This document shows positions 7,871-17,683 of a stretch of DNA of 63,575 bases, piece after piece. The position numbers and the translations under genes were made by a program. Below the pieces are notes generated by a model. That model was not told the DNA's origin, did no database searches, and worked only from the letters and a program-made list of their open reading frames with translations. This DNA comes from an uncultured Bacteroidales bacterium (GTDB lineage: Bacteria; Bacteroidota; Bacteroidia; Bacteroidales; UBA4417): the NCBI GenBank assembly GCA_903879715.1, contig CAIRMR010000017.1, forward strand, positions 1 to 63,575, given 5' to 3'. Position 1 is the first letter of the stretch. Every line of letters starts with the position of its first letter.

Positions 7871-8485
7871 TTACTTCAATCCATATTTATTCGCAATTGC
7901 CATCCGCTCATCCCACGACGTTGGTGAAAAAACAAGACCATATTTTTCGGAAAGGCTGGCTAACTCTTTATTCTTCTTCTCCGAACCGTCAACATAGCCG
8001 TTTTCAGGAGTTAGCTGGTGAAAAATGCGCTCCAGGTATTCCTCAAAAGGCTGGTTAAAATACATATCAATAAAATGCAGCGGCTTATCGGAAGCATTCC
8101 AGAAAGTATGTGTTATAAGGCGAGGGCGCAAATGCCAGCCGCCAGCCTGAACTTCCACAATCTCCTCACCAACAAGCACACTTGCGGTCCCTTCAACCAC
8201 GTACATTATTTCGTCCAGTTCCAGGTGATGATGCGGCGGCGGGCCCATGGTTTTTGGCGCAACGGCGGTTTCAACACTCGAAAACAAGCCATTTGTCATG
8301 GAAGTACGCATCCAGACGCGTATATCCATTCCCCCTTTGTGATCCAATGGAGCCAAACCTGGCAGAAGAACCGGTTTTAACGGGTCCGAAACTGGTGTTT
8401 CCGGGCTTGATCCGATAGCAAGAGGTGACAGGGCACTGAATGCTGCAAACAGGCCTGTGGTCATTAAAAAATTGCGTCGTTCCAT
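7871..8485 (-). CDS. Exported cupin-domain protein
   Basis: About 204 residues from the ATG at 8485; the frame is open 8 codons further without support. The N-terminus MERRNFLMTTGLFAAFSAL has a twin-arginine followed by a hydrophobic stretch, suggesting Tat or Sec export. The body is a single cupin barrel with the metal motif PPHHHLELDEIMYVVEG at about residue 80 and the second motif WHLRPRLITHTFWNAS at about residue 120. The C-terminal 60 residues (FEEYLERIFHQL onward) are helical. Cupins cover many enzymes and binding proteins, and no substrate can be inferred. It converges on the mannose-6-phosphate isomerase gene. Confidence 0.75.
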   Translation of the reverse strand: MERRNFLMTTGLFAAFSALSPLAIGSSPETPVSDPLKPVLLPGLAPLDHKGGMDIRVWMRTSMTNGLFSSVETAVAPKTMGPPPHHHLELDEIMYVVEGTASVLVGEEIVEVQAGGWHLRPRLITHTFWNASDKPLHFIDMYFNQPFEEYLERIFHQLTPENGYVDGSEKKNKELASLSEKYGLVFSPTSWDERMAIANKYGLK

Positions 8486-8599
8486 ACAATCTGTTTTAAA
8501 AAAGTGCAAAATCGGTTTAACTAACAGTATTTGAATTTGATCTGAAGACTGACGAGAATTGATTTCCGGTTTATTGATAGATCAATATTATTTACCGGA

Positions 8600-10198
8600 C
8601 TATTGGATTTTTAAAAATTTAAAGGTTTGAAGGTGTTTTGCATTATGGATTTTAAGTATGTAGTTTCCAGGTTTTAATTCAGAAACGTGAATCTGTTTTT
8701 TATTTTCATACTTATTCAAAGTGCCATTCAGCATTAATTGTCCATTTGAATTATAAATGAAGTAATCGAAATTTAGTCTTGAAATCTTGTCCTGGAACTT
8801 TATGTTTATAATATCCGATGAAGGATTTGGATAAATCACTACCGGACCTGTGAGATTAAATAATTCAGAAATTCCGGTAGTAGAGAAAGTTAGTTTACAA
8901 AATTCGAGACCCTGAGTTTCATAAAAAGCCGGCAGATATAATACATCGTTAAGACCAGCGAAGTTTACATCGGCAAAATTAAAAGATTGCACAACCGGCA
9001 TTATTTGTTTAGTTCCGTCTGCTGTGCCATCACTCTCAAAAACTGATTCCGCAGTGCCTGTGCTGGCTAAGAAGTATAGTTTACTCCCGAATTCATAAAT
9101 ATAGGGTACAGAAGTAATGCCTGGTAATGTTTTCACCAGTTGTGTTCCCGCGACTGTGCCATCCGTTTTATAAAGTTGCCGCGCAATTCCATCCGAAGCA
9201 AAAAAGTATACCTGTGAATTGAATTCGATTACATTTTGAGGAGTTGATCCATTGCTGCCTGCAACAATATCTTTAATTAACTGTGTTCCGGGAGCAGTTC
9301 CGTCCGAAATCCATAATTCATTACCGTTTATGCCATCGTTGGCTGTGAAATAGATTTTACTGTTGCTGCATATGAAATTGGAAGGCTCTGATCCCTGGAA
9401 TCCGGAATAAATATCTTTTAACATGCCAGTTCCCGATGCGGTGCCATCACTTACCCACAACTCATTTCCGTTTACAGCATCTCCATTATTAAAATAAAAC
9501 TTACCGTTACATACCGAGTAATTCCCTGAACTTGCACCGAAAAAGCCAGTTTTAACAAGTTGTGTTCCTGCGGTGGTTCCATCACTTTCCCACATTCCAT
9601 AACCGGAACCCGCATTTCCCTGGAAATATATTTTATTGTTAAACACCAGAAACTGCCCGGTAGAATTAAAAGGTGCCGCATAAACGCTTGATAGCATCTG
9701 GGTTCCGGTTGCGGTGCCATCGGTTACCCAAAGTCCTTCGCTGCGTGTTGGCGTGGAAGCCTGGAAGAATAACTTTCCATTGCAAAGTGTAAAATAGCGG
9801 GGCAGGGCACTCAAAGCTCCGGTCCAGATATCCCTGAGCATTGTTGTACCGGCTGTAGTTCCATCACTGACCCAAAGTTCCAGCCCGTTTACTCCGTCAT
9901 CGTAAGTGAAATACAATTTACTGTTGTACGAAGTCAGGTAGTAAACGATGCCATTGCCAGTTGTTGGACCAACTAACCCAGTTCCTGCTGTTGTGCCATC
10001 CGAAACATACAATTTATGGGCGACTCCATTATTAGCTACAAAATAGAGTTTACTGTTGAAGACAGTTAAATTATGCGGGAATGAATTATTTATTGCAGTT
10101 GTATTAATATCTTTTACCAGGGATAAGTTTTGTGCAAAAGAGATATTAAAGGGAAGTATCAGCAAACATAGTGCTATAAATTGTGGTGAATTTCTCAT
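8600..10198 (-). CDS. ELWxxDGT-repeat protein with T9SS sorting domain
   Basis: A 532-residue secreted protein. It has a Sec signal peptide (FIALCLLILPFNISFAQ) followed by about ten tandem repeats of roughly 45 residues. Each repeat has a core such as ELWVSDGTTAGTTMLRDI, the ELWxxDGT repeat thought to build a beta-propeller-like fold. The last 80 residues form a type A T9SS C-terminal domain (VVIYPNPSSDIINIKF, then ELKPGNYILKI), so the protein is predicted to cross the outer membrane by type IX secretion and be attached or released. Ligand unknown. The strong repetition makes internal recombination likely. Confidence 0.9.
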   Translation of the reverse strand: MRNSPQFIALCLLILPFNISFAQNLSLVKDINTTAINNSFPHNLTVFNSKLYFVANNGVAHKLYVSDGTTAGTGLVGPTTGNGIVYYLTSYNSKLYFTYDDGVNGLELWVSDGTTAGTTMLRDIWTGALSALPRYFTLCNGKLFFQASTPTRSEGLWVTDGTATGTQMLSSVYAAPFNSTGQFLVFNNKIYFQGNAGSGYGMWESDGTTAGTQLVKTGFFGASSGNYSVCNGKFYFNNGDAVNGNELWVSDGTASGTGMLKDIYSGFQGSEPSNFICSNSKIYFTANDGINGNELWISDGTAPGTQLIKDIVAGSNGSTPQNVIEFNSQVYFFASDGIARQLYKTDGTVAGTQLVKTLPGITSVPYIYEFGSKLYFLASTGTAESVFESDGTADGTKQIMPVVQSFNFADVNFAGLNDVLYLPAFYETQGLEFCKLTFSTTGISELFNLTGPVVIYPNPSSDIINIKFQDKISRLNFDYFIYNSNGQLMLNGTLNKYENKKQIHVSELKPGNYILKIHNAKHLQTFKFLKIQ

Positions 10199-10615
10199 AG
10201 TATAAATTGGTTTTAGTTATACCGCAACCATTCTAACTGCATCATAGAACCTCTAAACAGATTTGGCTGCTACTCATTCTCAATGATTTCAACAGATACA
10301 TATGCACTTAATTGTATATAACAAATTTCTATATCAGAAGTTCAATTCATTCAATAAATCAGAGGTTGAGTGATCGGTTGTTGAGGAACTGAATTCATAG
10401 ATTTCATACAAAAACTCCCCGGACACTATATATCAGGGTAAATTCAGAGTTTCAACATTATCAGATAACCAATCTGATCGGAAAATGTAAAAAGTTATAA
10501 AATGGCGGTTTGATTTCAAATAGACATTTATCACCAGCAAGAATACCTTGTTGTTGCTGGTAGCTGAAAAGCAGTCAGGAAAATGGAATAACAGGAAAAT
10601 TAAAAATTCAGGGCA
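10199..10615. other. Intergenic region, small hairpin only
   Basis: About 417 bases between the ELWxxDGT gene and the M14 peptidase gene, both on the minus strand. No credible coding sequence is seen. An 8-bp stem (ACCAGCAA at 10533-10540 with TTGCTGGT at 10554-10561) lies 55 bases after the M14 stop and might end its transcript, but no T-run follows on the minus strand. Confidence 0.4.
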
Positions 10616-12253
10616 CTAATCTTCCGAATAAGGTTGTGTCTGGAGTTCAGTCTTTTTCAATAGCCGATACACAGGATAATTATAAAATCCTTTTCCCCAT
10701 TGCGGAACAAGGTAGCGGTCGAAATAATTCCATAAGAGCAATGCGTCGTTGGACTCGGGTTCAAGCAAATAAGCTGCCAGGTTGGACAAAGGCTGGGCCA
10801 TTCGTACCACATAGTTTCCGGCTTGAAACTCAACAGTATCCTTTTCCATTGTTCCTTTTACAGTGTTGGTATAATGGCCCTGGTTCAAACGTTCCGCAGG
10901 TTTGAGGTCTGTAATTTTAAACTTTTCGACTTCAAGGTTGGCAGTCTGAATCAATTTTTCAACTTTTATTCCATGTTTTATCAATAGGTTGGCAACCGTG
11001 GGATCGTGAAGTTTAATCAGGTAGGCGTAGGGAATGGACACACTCCTGGTAGGATAATAATCGGCAAGGTATGGCGCGCTAACGAGTCTTTTGCGCTCAC
11101 TTTTATGAAGCTGTTCCTTACCAACGGCATATACAGTAACATCAACTTCGTAAGCCCTGATATTTATCTTATCCGGTGTTGGCATAACTTTATATTCAAC
11201 CGGAAAAGTGTCAGCAACCGCAGGATTAGTTCCCCTGCCAATGGTTTGCATATCCACCTTTTTCAGCATGGTTTTTATTTCATCAGAATGTGAAGCTGAA
11301 TAATCAAGGATTGAATGTAAAAGACTGTAACTGCCCAAAACCCGTGTTTTGTAATCGGCATAAACATAATTTTCGTTCAGTATAGCCAACCGGTTCCGAA
11401 CGCCCATATAATTTGTCAGATAGCGGGGCTCTGAAGCATATGAAATCCATCCTTCCTCAGGATTCTTCAGGTCGGTGAATTCACCATAGAAACAGTTTAA
11501 GACATTGTATTTTTCAGTTAATGCTATTGATACATCAGGCATCATTTTATCACGCATATAGTTGATCAAATCTCGGTCACCTGCCGGGTTCATCATCCAT
11601 GTAAAAGTCACAGGTTCTTCGTGGTACGAACCATTTGTTGTGTGGCAATCCACCAGAACTGAAGGATCCCATCTACGGATCACATTGCGGATCAATCCTG
11701 TCATTTCCGGGCTTTCGAGCTTTATAGCATCCCGGTTGAGATCAAGCATTTGCCCGTTGTATCGTAAGCCTACACCGTTTTTCGGTCCGTTCTGGTGTGT
11801 GCGGTTTTTAGTACTGATGGCTTCGTTACCATCAGCATTAAAATTGGGGCAGATAAGCACAACAGCTTTTTTCAGGATTTCATTGTTTAAACCATTAACA
11901 AGGTCACGGGCCAGCATCAGGCTTGCTTCTTTTCCTTCCACTTCCCCGGCATGAATATTGGCCTGGATATAAACCACGATACGTTTATCCTTGATCAGAT
12001 CAGCCGGTGATTGAGGCATTGGATCAGCAATGATCATCAACGGAACATCGCGGCCTTCGGTTGTTTTTGCAATGGATTCTACTTTTATAGTATTTGAAAT
12101 TTTAGTCAGTTCAGATATAAAATATTGTACATCAGCATAGTTGGAAGTTGTTTCGAATCCGGATTTTTCAGCAACTGTTAACAGTTTGTTTTGTGCATAT
12201 AGAAAGTTTATTCCGAAAAACAAGACCAGGGTAAGAAAAAGTATTTTTTTCAT
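10616..12253 (-). CDS. Secreted M14 family zinc carboxypeptidase
   Basis: A 545-residue exported peptidase with a Sec signal peptide (ILFLTLVLFFGINFLYAQ). The M14 fold shows the zinc-binding pair in NIHAGEVEGKE (His and Glu of HxxE) near residue 97, the substrate loop NFNADGNEA, and the third zinc ligand in VDCHTTNGSYHEE. The C-terminal region with YLLEPESNDALLLWNYFD is typical of a Bacteroidota group of periplasmic or secreted M14 peptidases of this length. No T9SS tail is present, so a periplasmic or outer-membrane location is likely. It would trim C-terminal residues from peptides, perhaps after the neighbouring C25 endopeptidase. Confidence 0.9.
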   Translation of the reverse strand: MKKILFLTLVLFFGINFLYAQNKLLTVAEKSGFETTSNYADVQYFISELTKISNTIKVESIAKTTEGRDVPLMIIADPMPQSPADLIKDKRIVVYIQANIHAGEVEGKEASLMLARDLVNGLNNEILKKAVVLICPNFNADGNEAISTKNRTHQNGPKNGVGLRYNGQMLDLNRDAIKLESPEMTGLIRNVIRRWDPSVLVDCHTTNGSYHEEPVTFTWMMNPAGDRDLINYMRDKMMPDVSIALTEKYNVLNCFYGEFTDLKNPEEGWISYASEPRYLTNYMGVRNRLAILNENYVYADYKTRVLGSYSLLHSILDYSASHSDEIKTMLKKVDMQTIGRGTNPAVADTFPVEYKVMPTPDKINIRAYEVDVTVYAVGKEQLHKSERKRLVSAPYLADYYPTRSVSIPYAYLIKLHDPTVANLLIKHGIKVEKLIQTANLEVEKFKITDLKPAERLNQGHYTNTVKGTMEKDTVEFQAGNYVVRMAQPLSNLAAYLLEPESNDALLLWNYFDRYLVPQWGKGFYNYPVYRLLKKTELQTQPYSED

Positions 12254-12306
12254 TGTAAATTTTAATTAGACAGAAATATAGCTCGCTAAACTACTTAGCT
12301 TGTCAG

Positions 12307-12314
12307 CAAAAGTA
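12307..12314 (-). promoter_or_regulatory. -7 box of the M14 peptidase gene
   Basis: The minus strand reads TACTTTTG, matching TAnnTTTG, 53 bases upstream of the ATG at 12253 and within the 154-base gap after the C25 protease gene. The M14 gene can therefore be transcribed separately. Confidence 0.55.
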
Positions 12315-12407
12315 AATCCTTATTTATGATCATTGATCACAACCAAACATTAAATACTAAATAAAGTTTGGATCGAAATGAAACCAGATTGGGTTTAACC
12401 CAGGTAA

Positions 12408-15400
12408 TTATTCTTTTATTATCACTTTCGAAAACTGCACACCATCGCTGCTGGAAATTTTGCATAAATATATTCCTGCGGCCCAATGGCTTCCATCAAT
12501 TGAAGCCGTATGTCTGCCGGCAGTTATAATACTTTCTTCCATATTGCGGATTTCAATGCCAACTGAATTGTACATGGCTATTTTTACATCTCCGGCAATT
12601 TTTGTGGTGTAATCGATATAAAGCTTGCCGGTAAAAGGATTCGGGTATACCCAAAAATCCTTGCCATCCGTATGATTGATACCTGAAAATCCATAGTCAA
12701 TTTTATTTGAAGCCATTGACTGGCAACCTTTGATATTATGTGCAATGACGTAATACGTGTCAGTTGTTGGTGGGGAAAAGTCCTGATCTGTAGCACCGGG
12801 TATCAAGCCCAGGCTGTTGTACCATTGATTTCCATCTGTGGCCGAAGAAATAAGATGTTCCTCCGAAAGTGTTACTAACGGTGTGGCTGGCAGTAGCTCA
12901 ACGGCTACAGTTAAAGTTCCGGATGCAGATAATAAACCGCTGGTTACAGAAACACCATATTCTACAGTTTCCATTGGTAAAACCAAAGGATTAAAGCTTT
13001 CTGAATTTGGGAGTTTAGCGACTGGAGTCCAGATGTAACTGTTATCACCAGTTCCGCCCGAAGCAAAAACATAAAGCTGCGATTGCTCTCCGGCACAGAT
13101 CGTGTCGGGCACAGCCAGCGTTGCAATGATTAACGGTCCATCAATTACCTGGCTAAAAGCAGGCAATTGAATATAATCGACCCATGCTGCATCAAGCCCC
13201 AATGAAGTAGCCTCATCTTTTTCATAAATCCAGCAAAAACGATGTTTGCCGGCAACGACAGGATAACTGACTTTTGCCCAATCTTTATTGCCGCTCCAAC
13301 TGTCTGTTTCATTGCCATCAATGTAAAACCTGAGGAAATCATACCCGTTTTCAGAAGATACTTTTCGATAAAACGAAATTGAATCGTTAAAGAGAAACTG
13401 CCCGTCCAGGCACATCTCGCTTCGCTCTGAATTATAAACTGCACCTGATTGAGCTCCATATAAACCTTCGGATTTAGAAGAAGAACTGATTTCCCAGGGT
13501 TTATCACCCGTGAACTTCCAATTGTATTTCAGGAAATCATTGGATTCAAAATCTTCAGCCTGCTGACCAATACTTAAATTTAAACCTGTAACTGAATTAT
13601 AGGAACCAGCCGTTGCAGTAGTATATAATGAAATTTGATTTCCCACAATGGCATCCAGACTAACCATAAAAGCAAAAGTTGAAGTGCCTGCTTCGCCTGG
13701 CGCGAGTTTTCCAAGATTTAATACCGAAGTATTTGCTGTTACAAAATCGCCAAACAAAAACAGTTGAGTTGTAACTTCACCTGAAAAGGAATGACCTGAA
13801 TTTGTAGTTGGTACAGTGACCATTATCGTTTCCCCCGGATCGATCTGCCCGTTGCCATTGCCTGTTTTGGTATCATCAAAATGAATTGTGCCGTTGGTAA
13901 GCTTTGGAGAAGAAACAGGAAAACTGAAATCTGACCGGAATATTCCTGAGCCGGTTTGAGTTGTAATCGTAAAAGTTACATTGTGCATATCAGGTATATC
14001 ATCGCTTAGCAGCAGCTTAAAAGCATTTTCAGCCGAAACTGATCCATTTCCTGCAATGGATGGCCAGGAATATGTATCTTCAGTAATAGTTAAATGCTTG
14101 TCAGTGGTACTGAGAACCGAAATAACCTGTGCTGCATTTGAATTACCCAGGTTTTCAACCGAGATATCAATGGTAAGCGGCTCGCCAGATTCGGGCACAT
14201 TATTATTATTGCCATCATGATCTTTTATCACAACATTTTTTATCGCAAGGTATGGTTCTTCAGGAGTTTCAACCCTAACACTGTCGATATAGGGTTGGTG
14301 GCTTTGCATAGTAACTACAATATCAGCATATCCCGGCTCAGTAAAAGGCTGCAATGTTACAATTGCCAACCCTTTTTCATCTGCTTCGGCAACACCTTGT
14401 AAAACGTTATTTTTACTGATAGCAACTGAGGCGAAAGGTTCTGTCCGGACTTGAAAAGTGGATGCCTGCAGAGGAAGCAGATGCGTGTATTCAACACTCA
14501 AAGCAGACGGAACGCCGAAATAAATCATGGTAGATGGATCACCCATCAGGCAATACGATTCCCAATACTGTTTTTTCATTTCCGAATTTGATTCCTGAAC
14601 AGCAAGATTTCCCGCAAAAACCATCTGCCCCATGGTGCTGCACCATTCGGATTGAGGTTCGCTATGATCATGAAAAATACGGTCATAAGCGCCCGGACCA
14701 GTGTTTTCGAAAGTAGGATCTGAAACAATGTATCCATTCCCGACGCTCCACCAGTAATCTTCGTCCCAGTATGTCAATCCGGAAGCCCCAATGTATCCTA
14801 TCGAACCTTTATTTTCAGCCCTTAGAAGTGCTTCGCCAAATGAATTCTGATCATAAGCGCTGGTCTGGCAACCGTTTCCGACCATCAAACCATATTTACC
14901 CGCGTTCTGAAGCATTGCAACGTTTGAAATGGTAAAAGTCGGATCTGCCCATCCTTCAATGCCTGCATGAGCTGAATAACTTGCAAATGAAACGCCCTGG
15001 CTAATATGGGACTGTATGCTTTCTGAGTAATTGCTTCCGGTCGGTTCCGGTTGCAAATAAGTGTTAGCAACAAGATTGTGAGCTTCATTGAAGTAATATT
15101 TGGTTCCATAATTAACCTGCCCGTTACCCCATTTCAATTGGTGTGTTGCGTCTGCGCCTGCCACCAGTAAAACTTCATTCAGATAGGACGGATCCGGAAT
15201 CAGATACTGTTCATATTGCAGGGTTTTGATGATCTGTGGAAGTAATTCCTCAACTGTATTTGCCGAAAACCTTCCATAAAACACTTCGGGCAGGTAATCG
15301 CCGGTGTATTCGCAATAATACAAATCGCTTACATATTCGCCGCAGTTGAAAGCCGGAACCTGGGCAACATCTCCTACAAACAATACAAAAGTTGGAGCAG

Positions 15401-16340
15401 GATCTGCAGAAGTTGCTGAGGTGTACAAATTCTGAAGAAATACTTTAATTGATGTTAAAGATGTGCCGACTGCCGGATTATCGGTGTAAGCTTCGATAAC
15501 ATTGAATCCGCGTTTGGTTTTCCACATCACAAACGGTTGCAACGCGTCTTTAAACATGGGGTCAGAAACAATGACATACTTTACAGGGACATTATTTATA
15601 CCTTCTGATTTTTCATCAGCTGTTTGATAATTGAGGACATTGCTGAAAACAGTTTTGTAATAAGGCGAAGCTGTATTGGCTTTATTTGCAATACTTTTCA
15701 ATTGACTGGCCCCAGAGAAATCAATTTCAACTACCAGATTATCAAATATCCTAATAGTATTCGTTACCGGATTATATTCAATCGGCGACAAGATCAGGTT
15801 GGCAAGTCTTACCCCACGAAGACTGCCGGTAACTTCAACCCTTGCCAGTGTTTCACCGTAAAAACTATTTGTTTCGTAAATCTGCTTGTTAATTACAATA
15901 AGCGTATTCTGACTGCTGTTTTTGGGCTGTGGAGCCTGTGCGGGAAAAAGCTTCTGCGTGATTCCAAAATCCGCCAGGTTATATTCCTTAAGATCATAAC
16001 TGACAACTTTGACTTCAGGAATTGAGCCTTCGGGGATTTCGATTAATTTGCTGAGTACCGGTAATTGAGGTGAACCGATTGTATTGGTTTTCGAATACGA
16101 ATTGAGAAGGAATTCAATAAATTCGCCTTTATCGGTTTTTACTATAAGTGGGTTAAAACTGCTTATGTTGTTGGATACTATTAACCGCGAGTAGGAACTT
16201 TCGATAACTTTAAGGCTGGTTGTACCAGAGGAATTAAGAAAAATTTCTTTGGCAGCGCTCAAATCTGATCCGGCAAAAAGGAAAAATAAAAAAATCCAGC
16301 CTCCTACACGATTATTAACAGAAGTATGAAATGATTTCAT
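12408..16340 (-). CDS. Gingipain-like C25 cysteine protease with T9SS sorting domain
   Basis: About 1310 residues from the ATG at 16340. The order is a signal peptide (GGWIFLFFLFAGSDLSAA), a propeptide region, and the C25 caspase-like catalytic domain. A set of beta-sandwich domains follows, including CARDB-like repeats near PEEPYLAIKNVVIKD and a jelly-roll region near YNWKFTGDKPWEI. The protein ends in a type A T9SS tail (FWVYPNPFTGKLYIDY). The catalytic pair is His458 in SAHAGIEGW and Cys491 in NGCQTS, 33 residues apart, the same spacing as the RgpB gingipain pair (His211, Cys244; from memory). It should be a secreted endopeptidase. The open frame reaches 16427, but a perfect -7 box at 16370-16377 falls inside that extension, so the later start is right. 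Confidence 0.93.
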   Translation of the reverse strand: MKSFHTSVNNRVGGWIFLFFLFAGSDLSAAKEIFLNSSGTTSLKVIESSYSRLIVSNNISSFNPLIVKTDKGEFIEFLLNSYSKTNTIGSPQLPVLSKLIEIPEGSIPEVKVVSYDLKEYNLADFGITQKLFPAQAPQPKNSSQNTLIVINKQIYETNSFYGETLARVEVTGSLRGVRLANLILSPIEYNPVTNTIRIFDNLVVEIDFSGASQLKSIANKANTASPYYKTVFSNVLNYQTADEKSEGINNVPVKYVIVSDPMFKDALQPFVMWKTKRGFNVIEAYTDNPAVGTSLTSIKVFLQNLYTSATSADPAPTFVLFVGDVAQVPAFNCGEYVSDLYYCEYTGDYLPEVFYGRFSANTVEELLPQIIKTLQYEQYLIPDPSYLNEVLLVAGADATHQLKWGNGQVNYGTKYYFNEAHNLVANTYLQPEPTGSNYSESIQSHISQGVSFASYSAHAGIEGWADPTFTISNVAMLQNAGKYGLMVGNGCQTSAYDQNSFGEALLRAENKGSIGYIGASGLTYWDEDYWWSVGNGYIVSDPTFENTGPGAYDRIFHDHSEPQSEWCSTMGQMVFAGNLAVQESNSEMKKQYWESYCLMGDPSTMIYFGVPSALSVEYTHLLPLQASTFQVRTEPFASVAISKNNVLQGVAEADEKGLAIVTLQPFTEPGYADIVVTMQSHQPYIDSVRVETPEEPYLAIKNVVIKDHDGNNNNVPESGEPLTIDISVENLGNSNAAQVISVLSTTDKHLTITEDTYSWPSIAGNGSVSAENAFKLLLSDDIPDMHNVTFTITTQTGSGIFRSDFSFPVSSPKLTNGTIHFDDTKTGNGNGQIDPGETIMVTVPTTNSGHSFSGEVTTQLFLFGDFVTANTSVLNLGKLAPGEAGTSTFAFMVSLDAIVGNQISLYTTATAGSYNSVTGLNLSIGQQAEDFESNDFLKYNWKFTGDKPWEISSSSKSEGLYGAQSGAVYNSERSEMCLDGQFLFNDSISFYRKVSSENGYDFLRFYIDGNETDSWSGNKDWAKVSYPVVAGKHRFCWIYEKDEATSLGLDAAWVDYIQLPAFSQVIDGPLIIATLAVPDTICAGEQSQLYVFASGGTGDNSYIWTPVAKLPNSESFNPLVLPMETVEYGVSVTSGLLSASGTLTVAVELLPATPLVTLSEEHLISSATDGNQWYNSLGLIPGATDQDFSPPTTDTYYVIAHNIKGCQSMASNKIDYGFSGINHTDGKDFWVYPNPFTGKLYIDYTTKIAGDVKIAMYNSVGIEIRNMEESIITAGRHTASIDGSHWAAGIYLCKISSSDGVQFSKVIIKE

Positions 16341-16369
16341 GTTTGCTGAACCGGATTTTAGTGTGACTA

Positions 16370-16377
16370 CAAAGTTA
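16370..16377 (-). promoter_or_regulatory. -7 box of the C25 protease gene
   Basis: The minus strand reads TAACTTTG, a perfect TAnnTTTG match 29 bases upstream of the ATG at 16340. It fixes the start of the protease by excluding the upstream in-frame codons. Confidence 0.65.
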
Positions 16378-16428
16378 TAGATTAATCTGCATGATTGGGG
16401 AATCGGAAAATTTTGAGCACAAAACAAA

Positions 16429-16474
16429 AAGCGTAAAAAATCAATGAGTTTTATCTCACTTATCTTTTACGCTT
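16429..16474 (-). terminator. Hairpin terminator downstream of arsM-like gene
   Basis: AAGCGTAAAA (16429-16438) pairs perfectly with TTTTACGCTT (16465-16474), with a small inner TGAG/CTCA stem in the loop. It lies 40 bases after the stop of the ArsM-like gene. On the minus strand the descending arm is followed by a T-rich stretch, as expected of an intrinsic terminator. Confidence 0.65.
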
Positions 16475-16513
16475 ATAAAATGATTAACAGGGTATGTATT
16501 TCGGACCCGTTAT

Positions 16514-17305
16514 TTAGTTTTTATGTTTATCCGCATTATGGCAACAGGTTTCGGCCTGGCAGGTTTCGGGCTTTTCAACAACCAGAACAACACTGAAAAT
16601 GCCTTCGTCGGAATTGATATCATTGTATTTTTTAATCATATCAGCATCCAGGTATTTCTCCAGTATCTCCAAAGGAAGTTCAACCTTATTCACTTCAACT
16701 ATACCACCCTGTGTAAAACCGGTTTTTTGGAAATAGCTCATAAATACATCTGCTTTTTCGGCACCGGCAATACAGCCTGCAAAGGATGATGCTTCTTTGC
16801 GCAAATCGTCCGGAATATCATTAATTATAACGAAATCCGAAACGCATACATAGCCGTTATGATCACAAACCCTGTACATTTCATCCGCAACCTTTTGCTT
16901 ATCGGATTGCAGATTGAATACACAACTTGAGTAAATCACGTTGGCAAATTCGGATGGTAAAGGAACGGCTTCAACATTGCCCTGCCTGAACTCGATATTA
17001 CTAACTTTCATCGAATCTACAATTCCGCGGGCCGTATTAATATTTTGCTCCGAAATGTCGATGCCAATAACTTTCCCTGTAGGGCCAACAATACTTGCTG
17101 CCGAAATACAGTCGTTGCCCAATCCTGAGCCGAATTCAACCACACGGTCGCCTGCCTGTAAAAGCTGGAAACGTGAAGGAAGATCAGCATTTATTTCTGA
17201 ACTTTCCTGGCTGTTGGAATGACTGCCGCATCCTCCTGATCCGCAGCCACATGCGCTATTTTTAACCTTATCTTTGTTTTCGATTGACGTTGCTTCTACC
17301 TGCAT
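16514..17305 (-). CDS. arsM: ArsM-like arsenite methyltransferase
   Basis: A 263-residue class I SAM methyltransferase with motif [13 protein letters not shown] (about 55-66) and IGIDIS. The cysteine positions typical of arsenite methyltransferases are present: Cys66, Cys128 in SSCVFNL and Cys178 in AGCIAGAE. These cysteines bind As(III) in the family, which converts it to methylated, often volatile, species. Unusual are a Cys/Gly-rich N-terminus ([11 protein letters not shown] at about 19-29) and a second Cys/His-rich tail ([13 protein letters not shown]), which may help capture metal. No arsR, arsB or other ars gene is adjacent; an ArsC-family gene lies 3.5 kb away. A neighbouring family member without arsenic activity cannot be excluded. 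Confidence 0.85.
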   Translation of the reverse strand: MQVEATSIENKDKVKNSACGCGSGGCGSHSNSQESSEINADLPSRFQLLQAGDRVVEFGSGLGNDCISAASIVGPTGKVIGIDISEQNINTARGIVDSMKVSNIEFRQGNVEAVPLPSEFANVIYSSCVFNLQSDKQKVADEMYRVCDHNGYVCVSDFVIINDIPDDLRKEASSFAGCIAGAEKADVFMSYFQKTGFTQGGIVEVNKVELPLEILEKYLDADMIKKYNDINSDEGIFSVVLVVEKPETCQAETCCHNADKHKN

Positions 17306-17654
17306 TTTATATGTTTTAAGCTTTTTATGATTTTATACGTTGAATCTGTTTTTAGTTCTCACATAACAAGAATTTCTTAAAAAGGTTTTAAAAACAGTGA
17401 TATTTAATTTTTTGATATGAAAATAATAAATTTTCATAACGCCTATCTTCTTGTTCTTCATCCACTTATTTCTGCTTGGCAAGCTGAAGCAGGTATCAGC
17501 TGTTTCCAATATTTAACAGATGAATGCCGGATCTGTAGAAAATTTCTTTGACTACTATAGCTGTTCCTGGTTTATGTGGTTTTCAGATATATACGTATAA
17601 GTGTTAAAAATTATCAAAAAAAATCAGAACAAATGCCTGTTTGCCTTAAAGTTG
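17306..17654. other. Intergenic region between divergent genes
   Basis: About 350 bases between the ArsM-like gene (minus) and the first FKBP gene (plus). It is A+T rich with no credible ORF. No ArsR-type operator palindrome or perfect -7 box for the ArsM-like gene was recognised. Confidence 0.4.
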
Positions 17655-17662
17655 TAACTTTG
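17655..17662 (+). promoter_or_regulatory. -7 box of first FKBP lipoprotein gene
   Basis: TAACTTTG, a perfect TAnnTTTG match, in the context AAAGTTGTAACTTTG, 21 bases before the ATG at 17684. The same context recurs before the paralogous gene at 18337-18344. Confidence 0.65.
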
Positions 17663-17683
17663 CTACGAAAAAATATACAAAAT

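Noticed and set aside
15624-16025. 133-codon plus-strand ORF opposite the C25 protease
   Set aside because: Antisense to a gene with clear motifs and no recognisable content of its own.
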